Source: Roseiarcus sp963784805 (GTDB taxonomy: Bacteria > Pseudomonadota > Alphaproteobacteria > Rhizobiales > Beijerinckiaceae). From it: a stretch of DNA of 64,000 nt. Positions within the stretch are counted from its first letter, which is position 1, and every line of letters begins with the position of its first letter. Positions 55,168 through 63,571 of the stretch are shown here, in pieces. Location of the stretch: assembly GCA_963784805.1 (NCBI GenBank), contig CAWASR010000007.1, positions 8,827 through 72,826 of the forward strand. Reading direction: 5' to 3'. Made by a program: the position numbers and the translations under genes. The notes under the pieces were generated by a model. That model did not search any database and was not told the DNA's origin. It saw only the letters and a program-made list of their open reading frames with translations.

Positions 55168-56765
55168 CTTGCCGCCTCCGGCGCCGGGCGAAGCTTCAGT
55201 CGAAAAGCCTCGGGATGGAACAAGGCTTGATTCATCGTCCGCAGGTTCGCCTCGACCCGCAACGGAAACTCGGCTTGCGCGAGTACGTCGCGCTTCAAGT
55301 CCACCCCGGGCGCGAGCTCTACGACCGTGACCCCCTCGCGTTCCAGCCGCAGCACGCATCGCTCCGTGACGTAAACAATATCCTGGTCCTGCGCGATTGC
55401 GCGAGGCCCCGAGAACGACACCTGCTCGACGGATTCGACGAGCTTCCTGACTTTGCCCTCTTTGAGAATTGACAGCGCCCCATCGCGAATTTCGAGGCCC
55501 GCCCCCGCGGTGAAATAACCGGAAAAGACGATCTTTTTGGCGCGCGCCGTAATGTCGACGAACCCGCCGGCTCCCGCCGTCACGTGCGGACGCACGCCGA
55601 GTTTGGACACGTTGACCGAGCCGAAGCGGTCGATCTGCAGGAATGAGAGAAGGGACATGTCGAATCCACCGCCCTGGAAGTAGGTGAACTGATGCGGGGA
55701 TTGCACGATCGCCTCGGCGTTGGACGCGCAGCCGAACTGGAAGTCGAGCAACGGCACGCCTCCCACCGCCCCCTGTTCGATGACCCAAGTCACTGCGCCG
55801 TGCCTGCCTTCTTCGATCAGGATGCGGGGAACATTGGCGGAAATGCCGAATCCGATGTTGACGGCGTCGCCATCGCGCAGTTCCTGCGCGACGCGCCGGG
55901 CAATCACCTTCGCGACGTCGAATTTCGGCACTTCAAAGGAGGACAGCGGCCGCATAATTTGGCCGGAGATCGCCGGCTCATAGGGCGTGTGAGTCGTCTG
56001 CAACTGATCAGGCGCGATGACGATATGGTCGACATAAATGCCTGGCACCACGACGTCGTGCGGACGCAGCGTTCCCGCCATGGTCAGTCGCTTGACCTGG
56101 GCGATCACGATGCCCCCGTTGTTGCGCACGGCAAGCGCTTGGTCGATCGGACCGAGGATGCCTCCCTCATGTTCGTAGGAGAGGTTGCCGCGCTCGTCGG
56201 CGGTGGTCGCGCGGATAATGGCGACCTGGGGCGTGATGGTTGGGAAGAACAGCCAGTCTTCGCCGGCAAAGTTGATCCGGCTGACGATCGGTTCCGCCGA
56301 CGCCTTTGGGTTCATCGCGCAACCGTCGCGCGCGGGATCGACGAAGGTGTCCATCCCGACCTGGGTGAGCACGCCCGGCCGCTTGGCCGCCGCCTCGCGA
56401 TGAATGTCGAACAGGATCCCCGAGGGGACGTTGTAGGCCGGGATAGCGTCGCCGCTGATCATCTTCCAGATCGCCGGCGGCTCGGCGGAGGACGGGCCGG
56501 AAGGGTACGAACCGGCCAGCACGCGCGCGAGACAGCCCGACTTGGCGAGATGGTCGATGCCCTTGACGCCCCACATGTCGCCAGCCGCGATTGGATGGAG
56601 AGTCGTGATGTTGCGCGGATGGCCCTCCGCATCGAAACGCTCTCCGATCGCCGCCAGAACGGCGTCGGGGCACCCGAGCGCCGAAGACGACGAGACCGTG
56701 ACAATGGCGCCGTCGGGAATGAGGCGCGCTGCTTCCGAAGCGGAAATGACTTTCTGCTTGGACAT
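55164..56765 (-). CDS. Acyl-CoA:acetate CoA-transferase (YdiF/propionate CoA-transferase family)
   Basis: A 533-residue family I CoA-transferase with both halves fused. The N-terminal half has SASEAARLIPDGAIVTVSSSSALGCPDAVLAAI. The catalytic glutamate is Glu330 in VTWVIEQGAVGG, at the position known for YdiF-type enzymes; the GFGISANVPRIL glycine loop precedes it. It transfers CoA from acetyl-CoA or a similar donor to a carboxylic acid. It is coupled to the enoyl-CoA hydratase downstream and lies directly after the Gfo/Idh gene, whose open frame runs into it. Confidence 0.93.
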   Translation of the reverse strand: MSKQKVISASEAARLIPDGAIVTVSSSSALGCPDAVLAAIGERFDAEGHPRNITTLHPIAAGDMWGVKGIDHLAKSGCLARVLAGSYPSGPSSAEPPAIWKMISGDAIPAYNVPSGILFDIHREAAAKRPGVLTQVGMDTFVDPARDGCAMNPKASAEPIVSRINFAGEDWLFFPTITPQVAIIRATTADERGNLSYEHEGGILGPIDQALAVRNNGGIVIAQVKRLTMAGTLRPHDVVVPGIYVDHIVIAPDQLQTTHTPYEPAISGQIMRPLSSFEVPKFDVAKVIARRVAQELRDGDAVNIGFGISANVPRILIEEGRHGAVTWVIEQGAVGGVPLLDFQFGCASNAEAIVQSPHQFTYFQGGGFDMSLLSFLQIDRFGSVNVSKLGVRPHVTAGAGGFVDITARAKKIVFSGYFTAGAGLEIRDGALSILKEGKVRKLVESVEQVSFSGPRAIAQDQDIVYVTERCVLRLEREGVTVVELAPGVDLKRDVLAQAEFPLRVEANLRTMNQALFHPEAFRLKLRPAPEAAR

Positions 56766-57781
56766 TCTCCGCTCAAACCCCCGAGTTCGATTGCGGTCTC
56801 GGCGCCCGATCGCGCCGCTTCAAGCGTCGCGATGGCGACGCTCAGCGATTTGACCCCATCCTCTCCGGTCGCGGCGGGAGCGCCGCGTCCGGCGACGGCT
56901 TCCTGGAAGAGACGGACCGACCGGGCGTATAGATTTTCGTGCTGAATCTGGAGGCTTTCCTCGCCAGCCTTGGTGCGCAGCACGATCTCGCCCTTAGGGG
57001 CTTGCGTCATGCAGTCACGGCCGATCAGCGAGCCCAACTCGCCATGCACTTCGAAGCCGGTCAGCGCATACTTGGTGGTAAAGGCGTCGTGGAACTGCGC
57101 GAGCAATCCGCCGGAGAAGCGGAGCACTCCCATAACGCCATCCTCCACGCCCTCCCGGCTCATTCCGCCATGCGAGGTCATCGCGCTGACCGCAAGAGGC
57201 TCTTCATTGAGGACAAATCGGAGCGTGTCGGCGTCGTGGACCGTGATGTCCAACACGACGCCCCCGCCCGCCGCTGGCTTGTCGATTCGCCAGCCCTGCA
57301 AGTGGGCCGGCAGATAAACCGAGTGAAACACCCGCGCAAACAGCGGCTTGCCGATCCGGCCCAGCTGGATCGAATCCCGCATCGCCCGGTGCGTGGCGGC
57401 GTTGCGAAGATGATGATTGGTGCCCAAGATCACGCCGCGTCCGCGACATTCGGAAACCATCGCGCGCGCGTCAGCAAGTGTCAGAGCCAACGGCTTCTCA
57501 CAGAGAACATGCTTCCCCGCCCCGGCCGCCGCGAAAACCTGGTCTCGGTGAAGCTCATTGGTCGTCGAAATGTAAACCGCGTCGACTTCGTTCGATCGGA
57601 CCAAATCCTCCAGGCTCGTCGTCGGGTGCGCGATTCGATGCTCCTGCGCAAATCTGGCTGCGCGATCCGCGTTCGCGCTCATGACCGCGACGACTTCCCC
57701 ATTGTTGATGCGGAAGGCATCGATCATGTGCTGCGCGGCAATTGTGCTGGCTCCCACGAGCCCCCAGCGGAGTGTCGTCAT
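56459..57781 (-). CDS. Gfo/Idh/MocA family oxidoreductase with an abnormal C-terminal extension
   Basis: A NAD(P)-dependent sugar or polyol dehydrogenase: Rossmann start TTLRWGLVGASTIAAQHMIDAF, the EKP motif in HVLCEKPLALT, GTNHHLRNAATHRAMRD, and a C-terminal domain with GGGVVLDITVHDADTLRFVL. The genuine homology ends near residue 332 (AIELGG). From there the frame continues about 108 residues of serine/arginine-rich sequence through the CoA-transferase gene to 56459. Removing one base from the five-C run at 56778-56782 would end the protein with a TGA just before the CoA-transferase ATG (56765). So the natural stop is probably near 56773 and the extension is an artefact or a recent insertion. 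The ATG at 57781 overlaps the lacI stop by 4 bases. Confidence 0.85.
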   Translation of the reverse strand: MTTLRWGLVGASTIAAQHMIDAFRINNGEVVAVMSANADRAARFAQEHRIAHPTTSLEDLVRSNEVDAVYISTTNELHRDQVFAAAGAGKHVLCEKPLALTLADARAMVSECRGRGVILGTNHHLRNAATHRAMRDSIQLGRIGKPLFARVFHSVYLPAHLQGWRIDKPAAGGGVVLDITVHDADTLRFVLNEEPLAVSAMTSHGGMSREGVEDGVMGVLRFSGGLLAQFHDAFTTKYALTGFEVHGELGSLIGRDCMTQAPKGEIVLRTKAGEESLQIQHENLYARSVRLFQEAVAGRGAPAATGEDGVKSLSVAIATLEAARSGAETAIELGGLSGECPSRKSFPLRKQRASFPTAPLSRSRRLRRSGAPTPFWRRSESVSMRRAIRATSRLSIQSRLATCGASRASTISPSRAVSRACWPVRTLPARPPPSRRRSGR

Positions 57782-58845
57782 GGATGCGCTCCCAACAAAT
57801 TGAGGCTTGACGTGCCGCAAGACTCCCGGACGATCAGGGTTGTCGGACACAGGACCGTTTCTGGTGCGAAGTCTCCGCTGGCGATCTGACGCATCAGGAG
57901 TTGCGCCGCACGAGACCCGAGACTGCGACCATCGACCGCAACTGTCGTGAGGGCCGGAAGGATATGCTTCGCCTCTTCGATGTCGTCGAAGCCGATCACA
58001 GCGAAGTCTTTTCCGACGGCGACTCCGGCTTCGGTGAAGGCGCGAATGAGTCCGATCGCGACGACGTCGTTATAACAAAGGGCGGCGCTCGCAGGCTTGT
58101 GGAGGTTAAGCAACTGCGGAACCGCCGCCGCGCCGCCCGAATAGGTGATCGCCGTTTCGATGACCAGCGATACGTCGAACGGAAGCCTCGCCTCTTCCAA
58201 GGCAAGGCGATAGCCGGCAAGGCGCTCCTCGCGGACAATCATCGACGTGAGACCGCCGACGAACGCGATGCGTTCGTGTCCCGCCGCGATGAGGCGCGCC
58301 GTCGCCTTTCGCGCCCCCTCCCGATTCTCCGGTGAGACCAGTGAGGCTTTGAGACCCGGGAGGCGGCGCATCACCTGCACCACGGGCACGCCGGCAACGA
58401 GCGCCTTCACCTCGCCGAGCGACGTGCCGATTGCTGGCGATATCACGAGGCCGGCGGCTCCGTGCTCGCGCATCGATCGGATGACCTGCAATTGACGCAC
58501 CGGATTTTCGGCGACGTTGGCGAGAAACGGGATGAACGCTCCGCCCTGACACGCTTCCTCAATGCCGATCGCCAGTTCGACGAAGAAGGGGTTCGACAGG
58601 TCGTTGATGACCATGCCGAGAACGCCCGATTTGGCGCCACGAAGCGTCGCCGCGCCTCGATGGTAAATGTAGCCCAACTCCAACATCGCCCCGGAGACGC
58701 GCTCTCGCGTCGACTCGGCCACCAGCGCACTTCCGGAAATCACCAGAGACACAGTGGACTTGGATACGCCGGCCACCCGCGCGACGTCGACGATTGTCGC
58801 GCGACCACTGCGACCGTCCGTCTCTCCCTGCGCGCCCTCAGCCAT
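57778..58845 (-). CDS. LacI family transcriptional regulator
   Basis: A 355-residue repressor. The helix-turn-helix ATIVDVARVAGVSKSTVSLVISGSALVAESTRERV is followed by the hinge and a periplasmic-binding-like sensor domain (KSGVLGMVINDLSNPFFVELAIGIEEA; AFVGGLTSMIVREERLAGYRLALEEA; VIGFDDIEEAKHILPALTTVAVD). It most likely senses the imported sugar-like compound. The start at 58845 was preferred because the next ATG upstream (58857) touches the operator palindrome at 58856-58877. First gene of the minus-strand series, coupled to the Gfo/Idh gene. Confidence 0.92.
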   Translation of the reverse strand: MAEGAQGETDGRSGRATIVDVARVAGVSKSTVSLVISGSALVAESTRERVSGAMLELGYIYHRGAATLRGAKSGVLGMVINDLSNPFFVELAIGIEEACQGGAFIPFLANVAENPVRQLQVIRSMREHGAAGLVISPAIGTSLGEVKALVAGVPVVQVMRRLPGLKASLVSPENREGARKATARLIAAGHERIAFVGGLTSMIVREERLAGYRLALEEARLPFDVSLVIETAITYSGGAAAVPQLLNLHKPASAALCYNDVVAIGLIRAFTEAGVAVGKDFAVIGFDDIEEAKHILPALTTVAVDGRSLGSRAAQLLMRQIASGDFAPETVLCPTTLIVRESCGTSSLNLLGAHP

Positions 58846-58855
58846 CTCCCGTCCC

Positions 58856-58877
58856 ATATTTGGCACGTTCCAAATAT
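58856..58877. promoter_or_regulatory. LacI-type operator 1
   Basis: An almost perfect 22-bp palindrome, ATATTTGG-CACGTT-CCAAATAT, just in front of the lacI start. Its two 8-base arms are exact reverse complements around a central CG. LacI-family regulators bind such sites and usually repress their own promoter. The core TTGGCACGTTCCAA recurs in reverse orientation at 58945-58960. Confidence 0.8.
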
Positions 58878-58944
58878 TTATAGAAACCACAGAATAGAGA
58901 AGTCGCCTAAATAATGGCGATCGTAATGGTTGGTTGCCCTCAAA

Positions 58945-58960
58945 ATTGGAACGTGCTAAT
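58945..58960. promoter_or_regulatory. LacI-type operator 2
   Basis: ATTGGAACGTGCTAAT is a 16-bp near-palindrome that matches operator 1 read in reverse complement (TTGGAACGTGCCAA) at 13 of 14 core positions. It lies about 55 bases before the divergent flavoprotein gene. Centre-to-centre distance between the two operators is about 86 bases, close to eight helical turns, which would allow looping. Confidence 0.75.
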
Positions 58961-59013
58961 AACGCCTACCCTGTCTTGAGCGTTCCGTCAACCGCCAACA
59001 TACGGGAAAAATA

Positions 59014-61113
59014 TTGAGCGCGCCGATCCCCCAAATGGTCCTGGACGGACTGACCGACATCGCTATGCCGAGGCTCGCGAACGAAAAGGCGCCTCACGAA
59101 TTCATCTCGATGCTCGGCTTCAGACTGCCCGTTCGACGTTGCTGGGCCCTGGTGCTCGGAAGCGGAGCCGCGGGACTGCGGGCTGCGGTCGAATTGAAGC
59201 GGCGCGACATCGACGTTTCGATCGCAACCCAAAGCGCCTTCGGCGGCACATCCGCCTGCTCCGGATCGGACAAGCAGACCCTGCATACGGCCAATGGCGC
59301 AGACAGGGGTGACGACTTTTGGGCCATGGCGGACGCCCTTCGCGCCGGCGGGTCGATGGACGAAGACACGGCCTACATCGAGGCGGTCGGTTCGCCGCGC
59401 GCTCTCGCGTCCCTGCAATTCATGGGGCTCCCGATACCGCAGGACCGGCTCGGCGGCGTGCTGCGCTACCAAACGGATCACGACGAAGTCGGCCGCGCGA
59501 CGAGTTGCGGTCCGAGGACGTCGCGGCTGATGGTGCAGGCCCTCGCCAAGGAAGCGGTCAGGTTTGAGGTTCCGGTTTTCAACAATACGATCGGCGTTCG
59601 CCTTCTGGTTGCTTGCCGCCCCAAGCCTCAGGTCGCCGGTCTCCTCGCCGTGCGGCCAAAGCACCGGACCGAGGACAATCCGTTGGGCTTGGCCGTATTC
59701 CTTTGCAACTCGCTCGTCATCGCGTCGGGCGGGCCCGGAGAACTGTATCGCGACAGCGTCTACCCCAGGCACTGCTTTGGCTCGCTCGGCCTCGCCCTGG
59801 AGGCCGGTCTCGAAGCCGTCAACCTGACCGAAAGCCAGTTCGGGATCGGGACGTCCCGCGATGGGTTTCCATGGAATCTGTCGGGCGCCTACGTGCAGTC
59901 CATGCCGTATGTGTTCTCGCTCGACCCCCGCGGACGCGAGCGCGCTTTCTTGGCCGACTACTACAGGACGACGCGCGAACTGGCGTCGAACATTTTCAGG
60001 AAAGGCTATCAATGGCCTTTCCACGCCTCTCGCATGCTCGACTTCGGATCGAGCCTCTTCGACCTTGCTGTGTTCAGGGAGACGCAAGCAGGACGCAAGG
60101 TGTTCATGGATTTCAATCGGAATCCGCTGGCGGTTCCGGGAGATGCCGATTTCGACCTCGAACGCCTCGACGCCGACGTTCGCGCATATCTCGAGAACTC
60201 GGGCGCCCTGCTTGAAAAGCCGATCGATCGGCTCCGCAAGATGAACCCGCTCTCAATCGAACTTTACAAGCGCTACAAAGTTGACATCACGCAGGATCCG
60301 CTCGAGTTCGCAATCAACAACCAGCACATGAACGGCGGTCTCGCCGTCAATACGTGGGGCGAGACGAGCCTCAAGGGCTGTTACGCGATCGGCGAGGCGG
60401 CAGGCAGCCACGGCGTAACCCGCCCCGGCGGCGCGGCGCTGAACGCAGGCCAGGTCTTCGGGACGCGTTGCGCCGAGCACATCGCCTCCAGAAGGAACGA
60501 CCGAACCGCCAACGCGGCGGAGCAGGACCTGATCGAAAGCGCTCTCCGCGGCATCCTCGATGTCCTTCGATCCGGCAGCGCGATCACTGTTGAGGCGATC
60601 CGGAGCGACGTTCAGGCTCGCATGAGCGATCACGCGGGGATCGTCTGCAGGGCCGCAGATGTGCGGACGGCCTTCGCGGACGCAAGCGCGCTCAACCGAG
60701 CGATCCGCCAGCAGGGCATCGCCTGCGCCGGGGCGTACGAAGCGGCGAGGGCGCTGCAGTGGCGGCAAATGGCGATGGCTTCCGAAGCCGTGCTCGCAGC
60801 GCTCGCGTTCTACATTGATCGCGGTGGGGGAAGCCGGGGCGCGCGGACAATTTGCAGCCCGGATGGGGAGAACGTCCCGCTGGCTCGAAGCGGGCCGCTG
60901 GAGGAATTTCGATTCCTTTCCGAACGCATCGAGGATCGTTCCGAACAGATTGTGGTTCGGCTCGAAGGCGATCAATTCAACTGCGACACGCGGCCGGTCC
61001 GCCGTCACGACCGTTCCCGCATAGCCTTCTTCGAACGCGACTGGCCTGATTTCCTGACCGGCGCGATCTTCGATCCGATTTCTGAAACTCAATCGGAAAC
61101 GGAGCCCTCGTGA
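59014..61113 (+). CDS. FAD-binding oxidoreductase (fumarate reductase/succinate dehydrogenase flavoprotein-like)
   Basis: A 699-residue flavoprotein transcribed away from lacI. Rossmann motif LVLGSGAAGLRAAVELKRRDIDVSIATQ, a substrate-capping region with SGSDKQTLHTANGADRGDD, FLCNSLVIASGGPG, and the FAD-closing motif CYAIGEAAGSHGVTRPGGAALNAGQVFGTRCAEHI place it in the fumarate reductase/aspartate oxidase superfamily. No iron-sulfur or cytochrome subunit gene is near. It could desaturate a cyclic or CoA-free acid, or oxidise a substrate-bound C-C bond. Start: a TTG at 59014 with GGGA about 9 bases upstream; an ATG at 59035 is the alternative. Confidence 0.85.
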   Translation: MSAPIPQMVLDGLTDIAMPRLANEKAPHEFISMLGFRLPVRRCWALVLGSGAAGLRAAVELKRRDIDVSIATQSAFGGTSACSGSDKQTLHTANGADRGDDFWAMADALRAGGSMDEDTAYIEAVGSPRALASLQFMGLPIPQDRLGGVLRYQTDHDEVGRATSCGPRTSRLMVQALAKEAVRFEVPVFNNTIGVRLLVACRPKPQVAGLLAVRPKHRTEDNPLGLAVFLCNSLVIASGGPGELYRDSVYPRHCFGSLGLALEAGLEAVNLTESQFGIGTSRDGFPWNLSGAYVQSMPYVFSLDPRGRERAFLADYYRTTRELASNIFRKGYQWPFHASRMLDFGSSLFDLAVFRETQAGRKVFMDFNRNPLAVPGDADFDLERLDADVRAYLENSGALLEKPIDRLRKMNPLSIELYKRYKVDITQDPLEFAINNQHMNGGLAVNTWGETSLKGCYAIGEAAGSHGVTRPGGAALNAGQVFGTRCAEHIASRRNDRTANAAEQDLIESALRGILDVLRSGSAITVEAIRSDVQARMSDHAGIVCRAADVRTAFADASALNRAIRQQGIACAGAYEAARALQWRQMAMASEAVLAALAFYIDRGGGSRGARTICSPDGENVPLARSGPLEEFRFLSERIEDRSEQIVVRLEGDQFNCDTRPVRRHDRSRIAFFERDWPDFLTGAIFDPISETQSETEPS

Positions 61114-61147
61114 CCGTTCGAAGATTTCGCAGCCCGGCCGTCGTCGG

Positions 61148-61309
61148 CGACGAGGAAGACCATACACGGATTCTGATTTTCTCAAAGTAATTGTCCAGAA
61201 AAATGGATTTTCCGCAAATATGGCGGCGCCGCCGGCCGGCCGGGAACCCGGCAAGCCGCTTGCGCCGCCCCGTCGCTCAATTGACGCGTCTCACCCGAGG
61301 GGCGCAGTC
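61148..61309 (-). repeat. Dispersed repeat, copy B (inverted partner of 12631-12802)
   Basis: The minus strand of this interval aligns over its whole length with copy A at 12631-12802, including GACTGCGCCCCTCGGG, AGCGGCTTGCCGGG and TTTGAGAAAATCAGAA. Small gaps lie in the central GC-rich part. It begins about 35 bases after the flavoprotein stop. No gene covers it. Confidence 0.75.
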
Positions 61310-61370
61310 GAATCCGATAAAAAGGGGAATTGACTACGAGTTGCCGTAAGACCTGGCGCTCGGGGGCGGC

Positions 61371-61598
61371 ATGGCGCTCCTTGTCATCGCGGCCGCGCTA
61401 ATCCCTGGCGACACGCTTTCGCTGGTTTGGCCCCAGGAGTATCTCATCCTGGCGGCGTGGACACTGCTCGGCTCTTTCGTTTACCGGCTGGAGCCGCGAG
61501 ACGCCGACGCCGACGCTCTGGCCGCAACCCCTGGCGCCTGCCGACCCGTCTCTCGAGAAAATATTCCTGACGACGCAAAAGATGCATCTGCAATATAA
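61371..61598 (+). pseudogene. Permease C-terminal remnant
   Basis: A 75-codon frame with two hydrophobic segments (MALLVIAAALIPG; YLILAAWTLLGSFVY) and a polar tail ending DDAKDASAI. The pattern with VWPQEYLILAAWTLLG resembles the last helices of amino-acid/polyamine/choline (APC) superfamily permeases, but the rest of such a gene is absent: an in-frame stop lies 24 bases upstream. It is likely the leftover of a transporter that once accompanied the nitrile hydratase genes. It could instead be a small membrane protein. Confidence 0.4.
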
Positions 61599-61641
61599 GT
61601 CAATCGGCGCCGCAGGCGCCGGTCCAGGGAGGGGATGCGCG

Positions 61642-62289
61642 GTGACAATATCCAGGGACACAAAGCGGGTCATTGCGCTTCAGGAAGTGCTGCATTCGCA
61701 TCTCCCGTCCGACCCGGCGCTCCGGGTCAAGGCGCTGGAGAGCCTGCTTGTCGAGAAGGGTCTGCTCAACAGCGCCACGGTCGATCGCTGGATCGAGGTC
61801 TTTCGAGAGGAAGTAGGTCCGAAGAACGGCGCGCGCATTGTCGCAAGAGCTTGGACCGACCCGTCCTTCAAAGAACGGCTCATGACCAACGCCAACGAGG
61901 CGATCGCCGAAATGGGCTTCCCGAAGCTAGAGGCCAACAACCTGGTCGTGGTCGAGAACACTCCCCGACGGCACAATGTCGTCGTCTGTACGCTGTGCTC
62001 CTGTTACCCCTGGGCCGTGCTGGGCATACCGCCAATCTGGTACAAATCCTTCGAATATCGCGCCCGGGTGGTTCGTGACCCGCGCGGAGTCCTCAAGGAG
62101 TTCGGGCTGGAGTTGGACGATGATGTCGAAGTCCGCGTGTGGGATAGCACGGCCGAAATCCGCTACATGGTGCTGCCCGAGCGCCCGCCGCGAACAGAGG
62201 GGTTTAGCGAGAAGGAACTCGCCGCCCTCGTGTCGCGCGACGCGATGGTCGGCGTCGCAAAGGTCATCGCCCCCGTGCGAAGGAGCTAA
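61642..62289 (+). CDS. nthA: Nitrile hydratase alpha subunit, cobalt type
   Basis: A 215-residue subunit that holds the active-site metal. The claw motif VVCTLCSCYPW provides Cys116, Cys119 and Cys121 (the last two are usually oxidised to sulfinate and sulfenate) and the Thr/Tyr form of the motif marks the cobalt type; iron enzymes have VCSLCSCT. The surrounding sequence (VEKGLLNSATVDRWIEVFREEVGPKNGARIVARAWTDPSFKERL) is standard. Start: a GTG at 61642 with GGAGGGG about 8 bases upstream; an ATG at 61582 in frame would add 20 atypical residues. The enzyme hydrates nitriles to amides. Confidence 0.95.
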   Translation: MTISRDTKRVIALQEVLHSHLPSDPALRVKALESLLVEKGLLNSATVDRWIEVFREEVGPKNGARIVARAWTDPSFKERLMTNANEAIAEMGFPKLEANNLVVVENTPRRHNVVVCTLCSCYPWAVLGIPPIWYKSFEYRARVVRDPRGVLKEFGLELDDDVEVRVWDSTAEIRYMVLPERPPRTEGFSEKELAALVSRDAMVGVAKVIAPVRRS

Positions 62290-62292
62290 ACC

Positions 62293-62949
62293 ATGGATGG
62301 CGTCCATGACATGGGCGGAATGCAGGGCTTCGGGTCGGTCGACCCGAAGCCCGACCAGCCGCTGTCGAAAACCGACCGGCGCGCGCGCATGTTTGGAATC
62401 GAGTTATCCTACGCCCAGCCGGGCGGATTCAACCTCGACTGGATGCGTCACGTCATGGAATGCATGCCGCCATCGGCCTACCTGTCGAGCGATTATTTCG
62501 ACCGTTGGTACTGGCGCGACGCTGCTATCCTGATCAATGCGGGTTGGGTCGGGATCGACGAACTGACGACCGGCAAGGCCGCCTTCCGTCCAGCCAACGC
62601 AGGCGATGCGCCGCCGCCCGACGCCGTGCCGGCGATCCTCAGTGGGGGTGTCGACAGCCGGCGTCCCTCACAAGGCTCGCCAGCCTTCAAACCCGGCGAC
62701 CGGGTGCGCGCCAAGTTCCACTCGCCCCTCGGGGCGACCCGCCTGCCGCGCTACCTGCGCGGTCATGTCGGACGCGTCGAAGCCTACCACGGCTGGCATC
62801 GCCTGCCCGACGTCAGCGCCCACGGCGAGGAGCAGGCGGAGCCGCTCTATTGCGTCGGCTTCCTCGCACGGAACCTTTGGGACGACGTAGCGTCGCCGCG
62901 AGACATGGTCTTCGCCGACCTATGGGAGAGCTATCTTGAGCCAACCTGA
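62293..62949 (+). CDS. nthB: Nitrile hydratase beta subunit
   Basis: A 218-residue subunit starting MDGVHDMGGMQGFGSVDP, the invariant N-terminus of the family. The helical N-terminal part (GGFNLDWMRHVMECMPPSAYLSSDYFDRWYWRDAAILINAG) and the SH3-like C-terminal domain (FKPGDRVRAKFHSPLGATRLPRYLRGHVGRVEAYHG; EPLYCVGFLARNLW) are complete. It caps the active site formed with the alpha subunit. It is 3 bases downstream of nthA and overlaps the accessory gene by 14 bases. Confidence 0.95.
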   Translation: MDGVHDMGGMQGFGSVDPKPDQPLSKTDRRARMFGIELSYAQPGGFNLDWMRHVMECMPPSAYLSSDYFDRWYWRDAAILINAGWVGIDELTTGKAAFRPANAGDAPPPDAVPAILSGGVDSRRPSQGSPAFKPGDRVRAKFHSPLGATRLPRYLRGHVGRVEAYHGWHRLPDVSAHGEEQAEPLYCVGFLARNLWDDVASPRDMVFADLWESYLEPT

Positions 62950-63286
62950 GATGTCGCGATCCGTCGACGCGGAGTTTACAGAACCTTGGCAGGCGGAGGC
63001 GCTCGCCCTTTCAATCGCCCTCCAGGAGGCTGGACATGTCACGCCGACCGAGTGGTCCGACGCTTTGAGCGGCGAAATCAAGAAAGCTGGCGCTAGCGAT
63101 CCGGCCGACGCCGCCGCCTACTACCACCACGTCGTCGCGGTACTGGAGAGGCTGGTCGCGGATAAGGGGCTCCTCGGCTCAGCGGTTCTTGATCAACGGC
63201 GGCGCGACTGGGAAGAAGCATTCCGTCGCACGCCTCACGGCGAGCCCGTTGTCCTGACGAAGCTGGCGAAGGACCAGGAGCGCTGA
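62936..63286 (+). CDS. Nitrile hydratase accessory protein (P14K-like activator)
   Basis: A 116-residue protein related to the beta-subunit N-terminal domain: FTEPWQAEALALSIALQEAGHVTPTEWSDALSGEIKKAG and YYHHVVAVLERLVADKGLLGSAVLDQRRRDWEEAFRRTPHG are hallmarks. Such activators load cobalt into the alpha subunit and are required for active enzyme. The order alpha-beta-activator is that of the Pseudomonas putida cobalt enzyme. Its start overlaps nthB. Confidence 0.93.
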   Translation: MSQPEMSRSVDAEFTEPWQAEALALSIALQEAGHVTPTEWSDALSGEIKKAGASDPADAAAYYHHVVAVLERLVADKGLLGSAVLDQRRRDWEEAFRRTPHGEPVVLTKLAKDQER

Positions 63287-63571
63287 GGCCGGGTTGGCCG
63301 CGCCCGCCACGGCTGCGCAACCCTGACCAACTCCCCCGTGTGAGATCGGCGATCAGCCTTTCGGGCGAATCGGCGTCGTCCAGTTCCCACGCTGGCGCAA
63401 AGACTAACTCTGATTTAACATTCCTGCCGGACCCATCTGTCGGGGAAGATTATGCGACGATTTGCTTTCCCCGAGGAAGTCGGCGTCGTCGGCGACCAAG
63501 GGGGCGCCCAGGACCACAGGATTTCGTTCGGATACCGCAATTCACAGACATCGCGATCAAGATATTGAACG
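63287..63571. other. Spacer between the nitrile hydratase genes and the amidase
   Basis: About 285 bases. A small frame from the ATG at 63451 (about 38 codons) has no recognisable content and no good ribosome site. I see no terminator with a clear T-run, so read-through from nthA-nthB into the amidase gene is possible. Confidence 0.4.

Noticed and set aside
63451..63570. Small frame between the nitrile hydratase and amidase genes
   Set aside because: About 38 codons with no ribosome site, no hydrophobic pattern and no family match.
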